Source: Nicotiana tabacum (Eukaryota; Streptophyta; Magnoliopsida; Solanales; Solanaceae). Taken from it: DNA of 64,000 nucleotides. Below, in pieces: positions 46,901 to 58,345 of the stretch. The position numbers and the translations under genes were made by a program. The stretch's first letter is position 1. Each line of letters opens with the position of its first letter. The DNA is taken from the NCBI RefSeq assembly GCF_000715075.1, contig NC_134102.1:95745766-95809765 (forward strand). The letters run 5' to 3'. The notes under the pieces were generated by a model. That model worked only from the letters and a program-made list of their open reading frames with translations. It ran no database searches and was not told the DNA's origin.

Positions 46901-47044
46901 ATCCATATACACAAGCAGTACTACTATCAAGTGAATATATTTCTATTTTTGTTCTAGTGCTAATTGTAATAAAAAAACAAGCATTATTTGTCTACATGGA
47001 CTAACGCATTATCTGCCTAGAAACTGTAGGTAAAAATTAAATTT

Positions 47045-47205
47045 GATGAGACTATAGATGTGTTTGGTATGAAGGAAAATATTTTTCTGTAAAATATATA
47101 TTCCTGTAAAATGAGTGATTTTATCACTTATTTTCTCATGTTTGATTGGTGAATGAAAAACTTTTTTCGGAAAATATTTCCTAGAGTTTGGTGCTACTCT
47201 CCTCA
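47045..47205. mobile_element. MITE-like foldback remnant
   Basis: GTGTTTGGTATGAAGGAAAATA on the left and GGAAAATATTTCCTAGAGTT on the right can pair in part. Between them are the short inverted pieces GTGATTTTATCAC and ATTTTCT...TGAAAAA. I recognise this as a common Solanaceae intergenic repeat of DNA-transposon type. The ends are uncertain and no duplication was found. Poly-C runs follow at about 47206 and 47247. Confidence 0.4.
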
Positions 47206-47384
47206 CCCCCCCCCCCCAAATCCTCATGTTTCATGTGCTACTCCTCCCCCCCCCCCCAAAACCAAATCCAAAATCCAACGTTCTCACGATTCTAATTTCT
47301 TCAAAAATTCAATTATTCTTTTAAAGATTTACATAATAATAACGCTGAAATTTGAGCTATATAGCTGAAATAGAAAATACTCTT

Positions 47385-47690
47385 TCTCTTGTTGAAACAA
47401 AATAAAATTACTCTTTCTACAACATGAAAAAAAGTACTCATTTTGTTGAAATAAAAGAAAATATTTTTTTTACATCATGAAAAGAAAATACTTATTTTAT
47501 TGAAATAAAAGAAAATACTTTTTCACATCATGAAAAGAAAATACTAAACAACAACAATAACAAACCTAGTGTAGCCCCACAAGTGGGGTCTGGGGAGGGT
47601 AGAGTATATGCAGAACTTATCCCTGCCTTTAAAATGGCAGAGATATCATGTAAAGAAAATACTCATTTTATTGAAATGAAAAAAGAAAGT
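47385..47690. repeat. Degenerate tandem repeat (CATGAAAAGAAAATACT...) hosting a SINE
   Basis: A unit of about 55-60 bp (ACATCATGAAAAGAAAATACT...TTTATTGAAATAAAAG) occurs three to four times and is split by the SINE. Confidence 0.65.
47547..47642 (-). mobile_element. TS-type SINE, 3' portion
   Basis: GCCCCACAAGTGGGGTCTGG followed by GGAGGGTAGAGTATATGCAG is the core of the Solanaceae TS/SolS SINE. AACAACAACAATAAC at its left is the TTG-rich 3' tail on the opposite strand, so the element is on the minus strand and 5'-truncated. Flanks ATCATGAAAAGAAAATACT and ATCATGTAAAGAAAATACT fit a target duplication with one mismatch. Confidence 0.7.
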
Positions 47691-47699
47691 AATTTATCT

Positions 47700-47935
47700 A
47701 CAGCGGTGAAAAAGTACTCTAAATAATATTTCTATTTGGGTATGAGGGTTTAGGGGTGGGTTTGTGAGAGTTAGGTGGTGGGTGGGTAGGGTGGATGGGG
47801 GTTGTGGTGTGGGCAGGGGGTTGGGGTGGGAGTAGGTGTGGTTTGGGGTTGGGGTGTTAGGGTTGGGGTGGTGGGATTGGTGGGGTCCGTGGGAAGGGAA
47901 AATAGGGTGAGGAAGATTGAAAAAGAGTTTTGAAA
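47700..47935 (-). repeat. Low-complexity G/T-rich tract at the copia I breakpoint
   Basis: The plus strand has many GGGTTGGGG, GGTGGGTGGG and GTGGGGTCC units; the minus strand reads as Pro/Thr-rich frames. Copia I integrase homology stops at its right edge. Confidence 0.75.
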
Positions 47936-48932
47936 AATATTCAAGAAGAGCTCTTGCAATTTCTAAGAGATGTTTATGCTTCCTCTCTACCACTCCATTC
48001 TGTTGAGGAGTGTGAGGACAGGTGGTTTGATGCACTATCCCTTTGGAAGAAAAAAATTGATGGCAAGAACAACTAGAATCCAATTCCAAAGCAGTATCAC
48101 TCCTAACTTTTTAAACTTTAGAATTAAAGTGTGTTTCAACCATAGCAATAAAGTCTTTTATCATGTTAAAGGCGTTATTTTTGGATCCCAGCAAATGTGT
48201 CCAGGTTGCCCTAGAGTAGTCATCAACTATTGTCATAAAGTACTTGGAGCCAGTATAGGTTGGTGTATGGTAGGGTCCCCAAGTATCAATAAGTATAAGT
48301 TGGAAAAGGTGAGTAGACTGAATGGAGCTTTCAGGGAAAGGCAATCTAGCCTGTCTTGTTAGAGGACATACTGGGTAGGTGAAGGATTGTTTAGGAGAAA
48401 ATTTGCAAGTAATAGTAGAAATAAGTCTCAATTTTGAAAAGGGAATGTATCCAAGTCTATAATGCCACACAATTTCATCTTTATTCACTTTAGAAGAAAC
48501 ATCAATGGTGTTTACCATTGTACTATCGGCATTAACATCAGCAAAGACTGCAGGATCAGAAGAAGAAATGGAAAAACAAGAATTAAAGGAAACAGAACTA
48601 GTATAAGGTGGAGAATTGACTTGTTGAAACAACTTGTAGAGGCCATTGTCCAACCTACCAAGAACCAATGGCTTCTTCACTGAAGGGCCCTGTAGAGTAC
48701 AAGCATTCTTGGTAAATGGAACAACATCATCACAATGAGATAACAACTTGTACACTGAGATGATATTGTGTTGAAAACTAGGAATATAATGAACATTATA
48801 GAGAATTAGATCAGAAAATAGGGATAAAGAATCAACATTAGTAACTTTGACCTTATATCCATTTGGTAAGGAAACAAGATAAGGGACAGGTAATGTTTGA
48901 ATATCAAAGAGCAGACTTTTAACAGAGGTCAT
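47936..48932 (-). pseudogene. Copia element I: pre-integrase and integrase
   Basis: The pre-integrase region FTKNACTLQGPSVKKPLVLG and WHYRLGYIPFSKLRLIST is followed by the core. The core has ILIDTWGPYHTPTYTGSKYF (first Asp), RSDTALEL (second Asp) and NGVVERKHKHLLEIAR (Glu), so the catalytic triad is readable. A stop follows NSKV near 48111, and the zinc-binding histidines are changed. Downstream sequence is replaced by the G/T-rich tract, so RT and RNase H are missing. Together with the gag this resembles the copia lineage annotated as RE1-like in Nicotiana. Confidence 0.82.
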
Positions 48933-49369
48933 ATGGTCTGTAGCTCAAGAAGCCATTATCCAGATAATGCCATTTACTTTAGACAACACATAAGCCCCAT
49001 AGGAAACCTCTTTATAAGGTAAGAGCTTACCAGCCAAATTGGCAGAACCCATGAGTTCCAGAGATGTAGCAGAGTTGGAAGCAAAGATTTGTGAGTGTTG
49101 AAGCAGCATTATCAGCTAAGAATATTGTTCTTTGGTGAGTCCTGAGATGGCAGAGGTCTGATCACCAAACATAGCACAAACACCAGTACCACCAAACCCA
49201 TCAGTAGTACCAGAATCACCATGAGCAGGTGGATTATTAGGTTTAGTAGTCTCAACATGACCAGTAGTTCTGCGAGGAGGAGGAGATCTTTTGTTGAACT
49301 TGAAGTTGGGAGAAAAACCATGTAGTTTATAGCACTTTCTAAGGTGTGCCCAGGCTTCTTGCAATACTT
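48933..49369 (-). pseudogene. Copia element I: zinc knuckle and protease active-site region
   Basis: The knuckle reads (stop)KYCKKPGHT, with the first zinc-binding Cys codon changed to TGA. Then comes KLHGFSPNFKFN-type sequence, GLTKEQYSQLLML-like residues, GSANLAGKLLP and YGAYVLSKVNGIIWIMAS*ATDH (20 residues shown at most per motif). The expected D-S-G protease site is A-S-stop, so both catalytic Asp and Gly are lost. Confidence 0.75.
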
Positions 49370-50263
49370 TCAAGTGACAATAGATCTAGGAGTTTCAAAG
49401 GAAACCTTGGAAGGGAAAGGTGGTTTAGATATTGCAGCATTGAATGAAGCAGAAGTAGTTGAAATATGAGATGTAGAGGAAACTTGTCTCTGCTTTTCAA
49501 CAGATAAAAGGATTCTATAGGTGTTCCCAATAGAAGGGAGAGGCTTCTTCATCAAGATATTTCTCCTAATTTGCATATAAGTGTCATTGAGGCCCATGAG
49601 GAATTGATATACTTTTTGTTCCTCATCTTCATTAGCCTTACCCCCACAAGTACAAACCCTCACTCGATAAGATGCTATCTCATCCCACAATTGCTTAATT
49701 TTGTTAAAGTAAGATGCTATGTCTAAGGAACCCTGAGAAATGCGAGCTAATTTCTTTTTAAGTTTAAATACCCTAGCACCATCTGCCTTTCCATATCTCT
49801 CTTCTAATTCTGACCATATATCCTTAGCATATTCATAATACTTTACACTTCGAGATATTTTCTTAGACAAAGAATTTTTCAATCAGGAGACAACCAAATC
49901 ATTGCATCGCTGCCATTGTCTGACAAGAGGAGAACCATCTGGAGGTCTCACAAAATTCCCATTGATAAAATCAAGTTTGTTCCTAATCGACAAGACAACT
50001 AGGACATTCCTTCTCCAACTACCATAACCACTTCCATCAAACTGAGTAGAAACAAGAGAAGTTCCTAACACATCTGATGGATGAACACACAGAGGATGGA
50101 AAGGGTGAGTATAGTCATCCTTGTGAAATATTGTGCGAGAAACAGGAGGCTCACGAGGGACATTAGAAGGTACGTGAGTAGGTACATGTGTAGAAGATAC
50201 AGAACTCTTGTTTGGCATTTTTAAAGCAAGTGAATGAAAATCAACAGAAAAAAAGGCATGCAA
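49370..50263 (-). pseudogene. gag: Copia element I: gag
   Basis: The N-terminal part MPNKSSVSSTHVPTHVPSNV leads to HPFHPLCVHPSDVLGTSLVS and QFDGSGYGSWRRNVLVVLSI, the copia-like N-terminal domain. After a stop near 49883 comes NSLSKKISRSVKYYEYAKDI, WSELEERYGKADGARVFKLK, YFNKIKQLWDEIASYRVRVC and YQFLMGLNDTYMQIRRNI, the UBN2-type gag domain. It is nearly open in two pieces and forms the virus-like particle shell in active relatives. Confidence 0.85.
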
Positions 50264-50610
50264 GAAGATTTGTGAGAATGAACGAGATTACCCTCTGTTT
50301 TGCAACCGAAAAGAGAACCTTCAAAATTGACCACAGATTTACCAATCGAAACTCCGAGGAAAACCTAGCTGGACGGAAAATCCCTAATTTGAGAAGAATC
50401 CACGAAATCCTCCAAAATTAGTGTTTTGCTTCTCAGAACCAAACCACAAAAAGCCTTAGTATATAGAAATCGGAAGAAACATGCCGAATTTAGCAGAAAC
50501 CCTAAATAAAAATCGCAGATATAGGAAACACTATCGCGATTGGAAAATGTTGACTACACTCATCAAGGGTAGGATCGATCGAAAGTGGGGAGAGAGATTC
50601 ACTGGAATCT

Positions 50611-50624
50611 ATGCTCTGATACTA
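50611..50624 (-). other. Primer-binding site of copia element I
   Basis: The minus strand reads TAGTATCAGAGCAT next to the LTR, close to the tRNA-Met PBS TGGTATCAGAGC. Confidence 0.7.
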
Positions 50625-50828
50625 TGTAAATATGTAGAAATCATGTAAAATCAGAAGAATGAAATTTAGGTTTCATGTTTAGTTTGAGAGGAAACTTCGA
50701 GATCCTTTCTATACCAGAAGAGAAAAATAAAATGTTCTGTACAATTGAAGACTGGGCCCAATGTATTTATATGACCCGGAACTTAATACTCTATAATACT
50801 CTAAATTGGGCTATCCAGATAGGTTACA
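50625..50828 (-). mobile_element. 5' LTR of copia element I (204 bp)
   Basis: On the minus strand it starts TGTAACCTATCTGG and ends CATATTTACA, giving TG...CA termini. Gag lies downstream after a 360-bp leader. Its outer end directly abuts LTR F, with no host DNA between. Confidence 0.7.
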
Positions 50829-53800
50829 TGTAGCGACCCGGTCAGTCGTTTTGAGTATTATAGCCCATTCCCCTATTTACTGCTCAACTTATGCTTTACG
50901 ATTATTTTATGACTTACCGGATTAGTTGGATAGGGTACGGAAGGATTCCGGAGTGAAATGAGACACTTAGTCTCGAAATTAAAAACTTAAGTTGTAAAAG
51001 TTAATCGGATGTTGATTTATGTGTAAATGACCTCGGATTTGAATTCTGATAATTCCAGTAGCTCCGTATGGTGATTTGGACTAAAGAGCGCATCCGAAAA
51101 ATTATTTGGAGGTCCGTAGTGGAATTAGGCTTGAAATGGCGAAAGTTGAATTTTGGAAAATTTGACCGAGGGGTTGACTTTTTGATATTGGGGTCGAAAT
51201 CTGATTCTGGAAATTGGAATAGGTCCGTAATGTGAAATGTGACTTGTGTGCAAAATTTGAAGTCATTCCGGATTGATTTGATGTGTTTCGACACAAGATA
51301 TAGAATTTGAAAGTTCATAAATTTTGATTTGAGGTGCGATTCATCATTTTGATATTGTTTGATGTGATTTGAGGCCTCGAGTAGGTCCGTGGTATGTTTT
51401 AGGACTTGTTAGTGTATTTGGTTGAGGTCCCGGGGGCCTCTGGTGAGTTTCGGACAAGGTTCGGATCAATTTCGTATCATATTGCATTGTTGAAGGCTGC
51501 TGGCTCTTGTGTTTCCGCATCTGTGGAAGAATGAACATAGATGTGAGTCCGCAAATGGATAATTGGTCGCAGAAGCGAAGGAAGGCTGAGCTGGAATTGA
51601 TCGCAGAAGCGAGAACTTGGGGCGCATCTACGGCCCCGCACAAGCAAAGGTCTTGGGCGCAGAAGCAAGTTTTTGCGCAGGTGCGGCATTGTTCCCGCAA
51701 AAGCAGTTGCGTAGGAGCGAGCCCAGGCTCCACAGGTGCGAAAAGCATGGACAAAACCCTTTAAGTTCGGGGTTTCGCTATTTTTCACAATTTTCGGATT
51801 TTGGAGCTCGGTTTGGGCAATTTTGGAGAGGAAGTTTTCCACACAACTTTGGGTAAGTGTTCTTGACTCCATTGTGATTGTATTCCATGAATTAATCTTC
51901 GTTTTCGGCGTTAGAATATTGATGTTTCGAGAGAAATCAGAGGAATTTTCTACAATTTCATAAAATAAATTTTCGAGATTTGAATACCGATTCGGAGTCT
52001 GATTTGAGTGAAATTAATATGGTTGAACTTGTAATTGGATAAGTTGTCGGATTGTTTTGTGAGTTTCGTCGGATTCCGAGACGTGGGCCCCACGAATAAT
52101 TTTTAGAGTGTAATTTCGGATTTTGTGGGAAAATATTGGTATTTTGATATGGAATTAATTCCTATAAATTGTGTGGACTGAATCAAATTTATTGTGGCTA
52201 GATTCGAGTCGTTAAGAAGTTGATACGCGCAGAATGAAATTTTTGGAGCATTGTTTAGCTTGCTCGATATTGGATTCGGCTTGTTCGAGGTAAGTAACTC
52301 TTCTAATCTTGGAGCTGAGGGTATGAACCCTGAATATATGTATTATGTAAATTGTTGGGAGGTGACGCACATGCTAGGTGACAGGCGTGTGGGTGTGCAC
52401 CATAGAAATTGTGACGTAATTGGTTCCATGGAATTTTGTATTCACAATCTTGGCATTTTCTATGTAGTTTTATGTGTTAAAGAAATTAAGCTGAGAATCA
52501 TATTAAAATCATGTTGAGGCTATGTGCCAGTATTATTGAGACCCACAGAGGTCATATTGCTGTGAACTATTTGTTTAAATTAAAATTTCATACTTAGTCA
52601 TATACATTTCAATGCATATCATATCTCAGTCTCTGTTGTTATTTATTGATACATCATATCATCATTTTTGGTCTAGTTTCATGACATTGTGAGCCCGTGA
52701 GAGAGAGACTAGAGAGATGGATGACTGAGTGAGGCCGAGTGCCTGATTGATTCTGATATTGTTACTATGGCATGTGAGTTGTCCGTGCGGATTATAGCGC
52801 TTGGGCTGAAGGAGCCCCTCGGAGTCTGCACACACCCCCAGTGAGCGCAGTTGATATTATTGAGGGATTGATCTTCCCTGGACATGGATCTTGTCCGAAG
52901 TATTATATACCTAGATATGGATCTTCACCACGGGCTGATTTGGCCCTACTTGGTACTTAGTGACTGATGATCAATTGATGTGTATATTCCGGGATGGATC
53001 TTCCCTGGTCCGGATTGGCTATATACAGTGCCGAGTGATTGGGCATGATGAGTGAAATGTGTGAGAAAGTGAGATTGAGTACTCTGAGAGTGTGAGTACA
53101 TGAGTTCATCTCTGAGATACATTGCATTGACATGCACACATGACATACATGCATAGAGATGTATTTTTCTCATGCCGTACAGTATCACATCATTCATGAT
53201 TTCTCACATATGTTGACAGATGGGCATAGTAATGCATTTGTTTTACACGGGTTATGGAAAGAAAATGAAACATCTCATTTATTATTGAAAGGACTATGGG
53301 AAAATTATTGTTTTCAAACTTATTCATATTTTTGGAAACTTCGGTAAACGATTTATGTTTTCACTAATGTACTTGAAAGGAAAAACTATTTTTAGAAATC
53401 ATGATTTAGCTGAGCATTTTATCTCTGAGTTACTTCTTGTATTATTTGTTCTACGTTGTTATGGACTGTTGTGGACTAGTGGTTTTGGACTCGACCTTGG
53501 TAAAAGCTCGTCACTACTTTCAACCTAAGGTTAGGTTTGTTACTTATTGAGTACATGGGGTCGGTTGTACTCATACTACACTTCTGCACCTTGCGTATAG
53601 ATGTTGGCTACTGATGTTGCTGTGTTCATTGGGAGCTGGATCTGAAGATATACCTGCGTTCTGGTGGTAGCTGCCTCTTCTTCATGGTAGCCTCAGATTT
53701 ATAAAAATCTGTTCATGTACATTTCAAACAGATGATGTATTATTTCATACCAGTTTTGTAAATTCTATTCTTAGAAGCTCATGATTTGTACTACCAGTTC

Positions 53801-53940
53801 TTGGGGAATGTATAAGATTAAGATTTTTCTTTACTTAAATTGATTTAATAATTGTTATTGGAGATGGATAGTTGATAATTGGCTTATCTAGCGGGTTGAG
53901 TTAGGTGCCATCACAACTAGTTGGATTTTGGGTCGTGACA
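50829..53940 (+). mobile_element. Long gypsy LTR F (solo or truncated element)
   Basis: It starts TGTAGCGACCCGGTCAG and ends ATTTTGGGTCGTGACA, 3.1 kb, collinear with the solo LTR at 24398-27496 in inverse orientation. The CG-containing repeat block (about 51520-51730) is built of GCAGAAGCGA and GCGCAGGTGCGG units, unlike the TTCGCGAA type. The next bases AAGGTAGTATCA resemble a damaged PBS, but LINE sequence follows within 15 bp. Flanks TTACA and AGGTA do not match. Short open frames inside it are not coding. Confidence 0.75.
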
Positions 53941-53944
53941 AGGT

Positions 53945-54815
53945 AGTATCACCTATAATTGTTACAACTCTGGATATCACCTTTGTTCTTATACAATGGA
54001 ACCACCGTACTCCACCTCCACTCATCCAGCATCCTTTTCCCCTTAAAAATAATATTAAACAACCTAGTCAACCACTCCAAACCTGCTCTCCCCACACACT
54101 TCCAAAATTCCACCGGAATCTCATCTGGCCCGGTCGCTCTGCCCCTACTCATCTTACGCATAGCTCCCACGACCTCCTCAGCCTCGATACGCCTGCAGTA
54201 CCAAAAGTCACGGTGACTCTCGGAATGCTCCAATTCGTCTAGCACAATATCCTGATCCCCTTCTTCATTCAGAAGTTTATGAAAGTAAGTCTGCCATATC
54301 CTCTTAATCCGGGCATCTTCCATCAATACTCTACCATCTTTGTCCTTGATGCATCTCACTTGGTCAAAATCCCGAGCCTTCCTCTCTCTCAACTTGGCCA
54401 GCCGGAATAACTTCTTCTCCCCACCTGTTTCCCTCAATTACTCGTACATACGACCATAAGCCGCAGTCTTAGCCTCTGTGACCGCCAGCTTAGCCTCCTT
54501 CCTAGCTTCCTTATACCTCTCCATGCACACTCGCCTCTCCTCCTCACCTATTCTCCCCACTAACTTCAGGTATGCCACCTTCTTTGCTTCCACTTTACCT
54601 TGGACCACTTCATTCCACCACCAGTCTCCTTTGTGCCCACCAGAGACGCCCATTGAGACCCCTAACACCTCTCTCGCAGCCTCCCTATTACAGTCTGCTG
54701 TTGCTGACCACATAGTGCTCGCGTCACCACTGCTCCTCCAAGATCCCATAGCCGATAACCACCCCTCTAACGCTTGGGCTTTATCCTTAGTTAAGGCTCC
54801 CCAAATGAAATTTCA
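53945..54815 (-). pseudogene. LINE (probably RTE-type) fragment: RT N-terminal region
   Basis: Reading on the minus strand: ALTKDKAQALEGW-like, GSWRSSGDASTMWSATADCN, AREVLGVSMGVSGGHKGDWW, then after a stop GEKKLFRLAKLRERKARDFD, CIKDKDGRVLMED, FHKLLNEEGDQ, GRATGPDEIPVEFWKCVG and STVVPLYKNKGDIQSCNNYR. The last are hallmark motifs of the RT fingers region of plant RTE-type LINEs (the P-DEIP and KNKGD..NYR motifs). Endonuclease and the catalytic palm are absent. It is cut at the left next to LTR F. Confidence 0.82.
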
Positions 54816-55165
54816 ATTTCCTTTCTTTCCTCTTTTCAATATATTTCATAAACAGTTTTCACAACACATAATGAACACTCATACCGGCAGGGCATATAAT
54901 TCATAAAAATTGAAATCAATTATTCCAAAACACATTAAACCCACTATAATGAATAATAAAAAATACTTTTGGACTTATAGCCCTCAATGGTGTACAAAAA
55001 TAAAATGACAGACACGGGCTCACATCTTCAAATCTCCCAACTGGGATAAACATATAAGTGGGTCACAAAATTTACGAAGCTCACCCATAAGCAGAGCATA
55101 ATAGGAGGACTCACCTCAATATTCAGAACCGAATCAAATTAAAGGAAAATATCCTTTTATAACAG
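54816..55165. other. Unassigned AT-rich spacer between LINE and element G
   Basis: No gene. The minus strand contains GAGGTGAGTCCTCCTATTAT and a GTGAGCCCGTGTCTG stretch that vaguely resemble gypsy LTR blocks, but no boundary could be set. Confidence 0.4.
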
Positions 55166-56602
55166 AATCAGGATTGCACCTGTAATGACACCATCTGGTG
55201 TATTGGCTTCTGCCAAATCATAGTGATTATATTAACGGGTCGGGACTCCACCTCTTAGGCGCCCACTACCCGCCTGTCCTCCACCTCTAGCTGACTGTGT
55301 ACGTGGAGTATGAACTGGAATAAAGCTTGTAGCTTGAGTGCTCTGATGAAATCCACCCCTCCCAAGTCTGGGACAATCTCTCATGATGTGCCTAGTATCA
55401 CAACATTCATAACAACCCATCTGAGGTTGCAGTTTCTCATACTGAGTCTGTGCTGGATAATTGGAATAACCATTATAGGAATCTCGTGCCGGTGGTGCAT
55501 TGTAAGAATTTACTGGAGCATTCCGAGTTATCTGATGTGCAGACTGAGCTGGCCGACTGCTCGAGTCTCTGCTATAATGGGTCCTAGCTAAAGAATAAAA
55601 TCCACTGAACCCTCCAAGTCTTCGAGACCTTTTGGCCTTCTTAGACTCCCTTTCCTCGCCTAAAACACCCTCAATCTTCCTTGCAATCTCCACTACTTGT
55701 TGAAATGGAATATCAGTTTGAAACTCTCAAGCCATGCATATTTTAATATCATAATCGAGCCCCTCAATGAATCTGCGGACCCGTTCTCTAACTGTAGGAA
55801 CCAAGATAGGTGTATGACGGGCTAACTCACTGAACTTGATAGCATATTCTGACATTGTCATAGTGCCCTGACGCAACCGTTCAAACTCGGTGCGCCATGC
55901 ATCTCGGAGAGTCTGGGGAACAAACTCCTTCAAGAACATTTTCGAAAATTGAGCCCAAGTTGGTGGTGTTGCATCGGCTGCTCTACCTTCTTCATAGATT
56001 TGCCACCGCTGATACGCTGTGCCTGATAGATGAAATGTAGTAAAGGCAACTCCGCTCACTTCCACAATATCTATGGTGCGGAGAATACGATGACAATTTT
56101 CTAAAAGTCCTTGGGAATCCTTTGTAGTTGTGCCACTGAAAGTAGGTGGACTACACCTCTTAAACCTTTCAAGTCTCTTTTGTTCTTCTTCTGATACCTC
56201 TGGCCTGACCTCAGGCCGAACCGGAATAACAGGTTGTACCGGTACTACACACGGAACCTGACCAACGTGAACCTGCTGCTCTGGAGTTGTGGTAGGAGTC
56301 GGAGCTACTCCCCCAATCTGCGGAATATTTGGTGCAACAACGATCAATCTCGCCTGGGTTAATGTACCAAACATATTCAGGAACTGTGCTAAAGTCTCCT
56401 GAAGTCCGGGGGTAACAACAGGTGCTTCTGGTACCTGTCCCCCAACTGGAGCTATTGGCTGCTCCTCAAATGTTGTTCTGACAGGTGCTCTAGTCGCGGC
56501 ACGTGCCCTTCCTAGGCCTCTACCTCGGCCCCAGCCTCTTGAAGCCCTAGCAGTATGTGCGAATGCCTGTTCAGCTAACCCGGTAGCACGTGTCCTCACC
56601 AT
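55166..56602 (-). pseudogene. gag: gag and start of protease of Tekay/Del-type element G
   Basis: The start gives MVRTRATGLAEQAFAHTARA, then an Arg/Gly/Ala-rich N-terminus and Pro/Val-rich linker. The capsid follows: EEEQKRLERFKRCSPPTFSG, DSQGLLENCHRILRTIDIVE, PTWAQFSKMFLKEFVPQTLR and YAIKFSELARHTPILVPTVR. A single stop at 55724-55726 (MA*EFQTD, where CGA would give Arg) separates this from the CCHC knuckle CYECCDTRHIMRDC and a Gly/Arg-rich tail. It ends in DGVITGAIL, the start of the protease, where homology stops. Apart from that stop the gag is intact over about 450 codons, the best preserved gag in the window. Confidence 0.87.
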
Positions 56603-56784
56603 CAGTTAGAGAATAGAGATACAAAAGCTCAAATTCCACAATCAAAAAATCCGCACGACAGGAATAAAAGAAGTGAAAATTTTCTAACAGATCTGTAGCC
56701 TCTCGAAGATAAGTACAGATGTCTCCGTACCGATCCGCAAGACTCTACTAGACTCGTTCGTGACTCATAGAACGTATGAACCTA

Positions 56785-56798
56785 GAGCTCTGATACCA
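56785..56798 (-). other. Primer-binding site of element G
   Basis: TGGTATCAGAGCTC on the minus strand: the first 12 bases match the tRNA-iMet PBS exactly, 3 bp from the LTR. Confidence 0.88.
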
Positions 56799-57424
56799 AC
56801 TTGTCACGACCCAAAATCCCACCACAGGCGTCGTGATGGCACCTAGTCTCTAAGACTAGGTAAGCCGATTTCAATTACATTTTGAAGCTATTTTTTTTAA
56901 ATTAAATAAGTAATCAAAACTAACAGCGTACAAATGTGAATATACAACCTCCCAAGACTGGTAGTACTGAGTTACGAACTCTAACTGAATACATGGAATG
57001 ACCACGATGACTGAATATACAATATTGTTTGATTAAAAATTAACAGTACAATGAAATGAAAAGACTCTAAGGGACTGCGACGACCAAGCAACTCTACCTT
57101 GAATCCTTATGATCCCGCTTTAACTCTGCTCAAGTCCGATATCTTCAATACCTGGCTCTGCACAAAAATGTGCAGAAGTGCAGTATGAGTACACCATGGT
57201 CGGTACCCAGTAAGTATCAAGACTAACCTCAGTGGAGTAGAGACGAGGTATAGTCAAGACACTCACTAGTCTAATAGCATGTGCAACATAATATACAAAA
57301 TAATAGAAAACAAATAACAATAAGGGCAACATAAAACCACCAGTGATATGCACATCAGATAATAAGAACACCATTAATATCGCTCAATAATTAATAATTA
57401 CAATTATACCCAATTAAATCAAAT

Positions 57425-58345
57425 CCTTCAAATAAATATCTTTCACATATAATTCTTCCAAATAACTCTCTTTCAAATATAAATTCTTCAAATAAACATT
57501 TTTCAAATATACTTCCTTTAAATAAATTTCTCTCAAATATAATTTCTTTAAATAAATATCTTTCAAATGTAATCCTTTTCAATAAATCTTTTTGCATAGA
57601 AATCCTTCCAATTAAATATTTTGAATATAATTCTTTCAATTAAAAAGTCACCATGTGACACTTTATTTCATAATCATTCAACCACGGGTCTCGGCACATT
57701 TTCATATTTTTCATAAACATGGTTATCAGCCCATTTTTCATATTTACACGGCACTTCATGCCCATAATTAAATCATTATATTTCTCTAGCACCTCGTGCC
57801 CTCATTTCATATCACAATTGCACGGACAATTCACGTGCCAAATATCATTATCATTTGATCACAGCACCTCATGCCCACATTTCATATCACAACTGCACGG
57901 ATAATTCACGTGCTAATATCCTCATTATTTACTCACGGCACCTCGTGCCCACATTTCATTTTATAATCCGTCTGGCAATAGCCACAGGCTCCCAATTTCA
58001 ACATAAATAAGATTATTATCAATTTACTAACAACAAGACAAATTGCACAAGTTATAAAAATAAATACAAGAAAAATCACAACATCACTTAAAAATCACCA
58101 ATGCAACCACTCCTCATCATCATATACGATCCTTGACAATAGCTACCCCTATCTCTCCTATATCCACCCTTATCTCTCCTATAGCCACCCTTATCTCTCC
58201 GCCCTGACAATATCAATAGCCACCCTTATCGCTCCTATTGCCACCCTTATCGCTCCTATAGCCGCCCTTATCGCTCCGCCCAGACAATTTTCCAACAAAC
58301 ACAACAACAGTGAAATGCCACCCTTATACTCACATAATATCAACG
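57425..58345. repeat. Three tandem-repeat blocks inside the G LTR
   Basis: 57425-57640 has units of about 35 bp built on TTCTTTCAAATATAATTC and TTCAAATAAAT. 57740-57960 has units built on CACGGCACCTCGTGCCC and TTTCATATCACAATTGCACG. 58130-58345 has units GCCACCCTTATCGCTCCTAT. The short open frames across them are repeats, not genes. Confidence 0.8.

Noticed and set aside
53941..53955. PBS after LTR F (AGGTAGTATCA)
   Set aside because: The match to TGGTATCAGAGC is short, and LINE sequence begins almost at once; LTR F could equally be a solo LTR.
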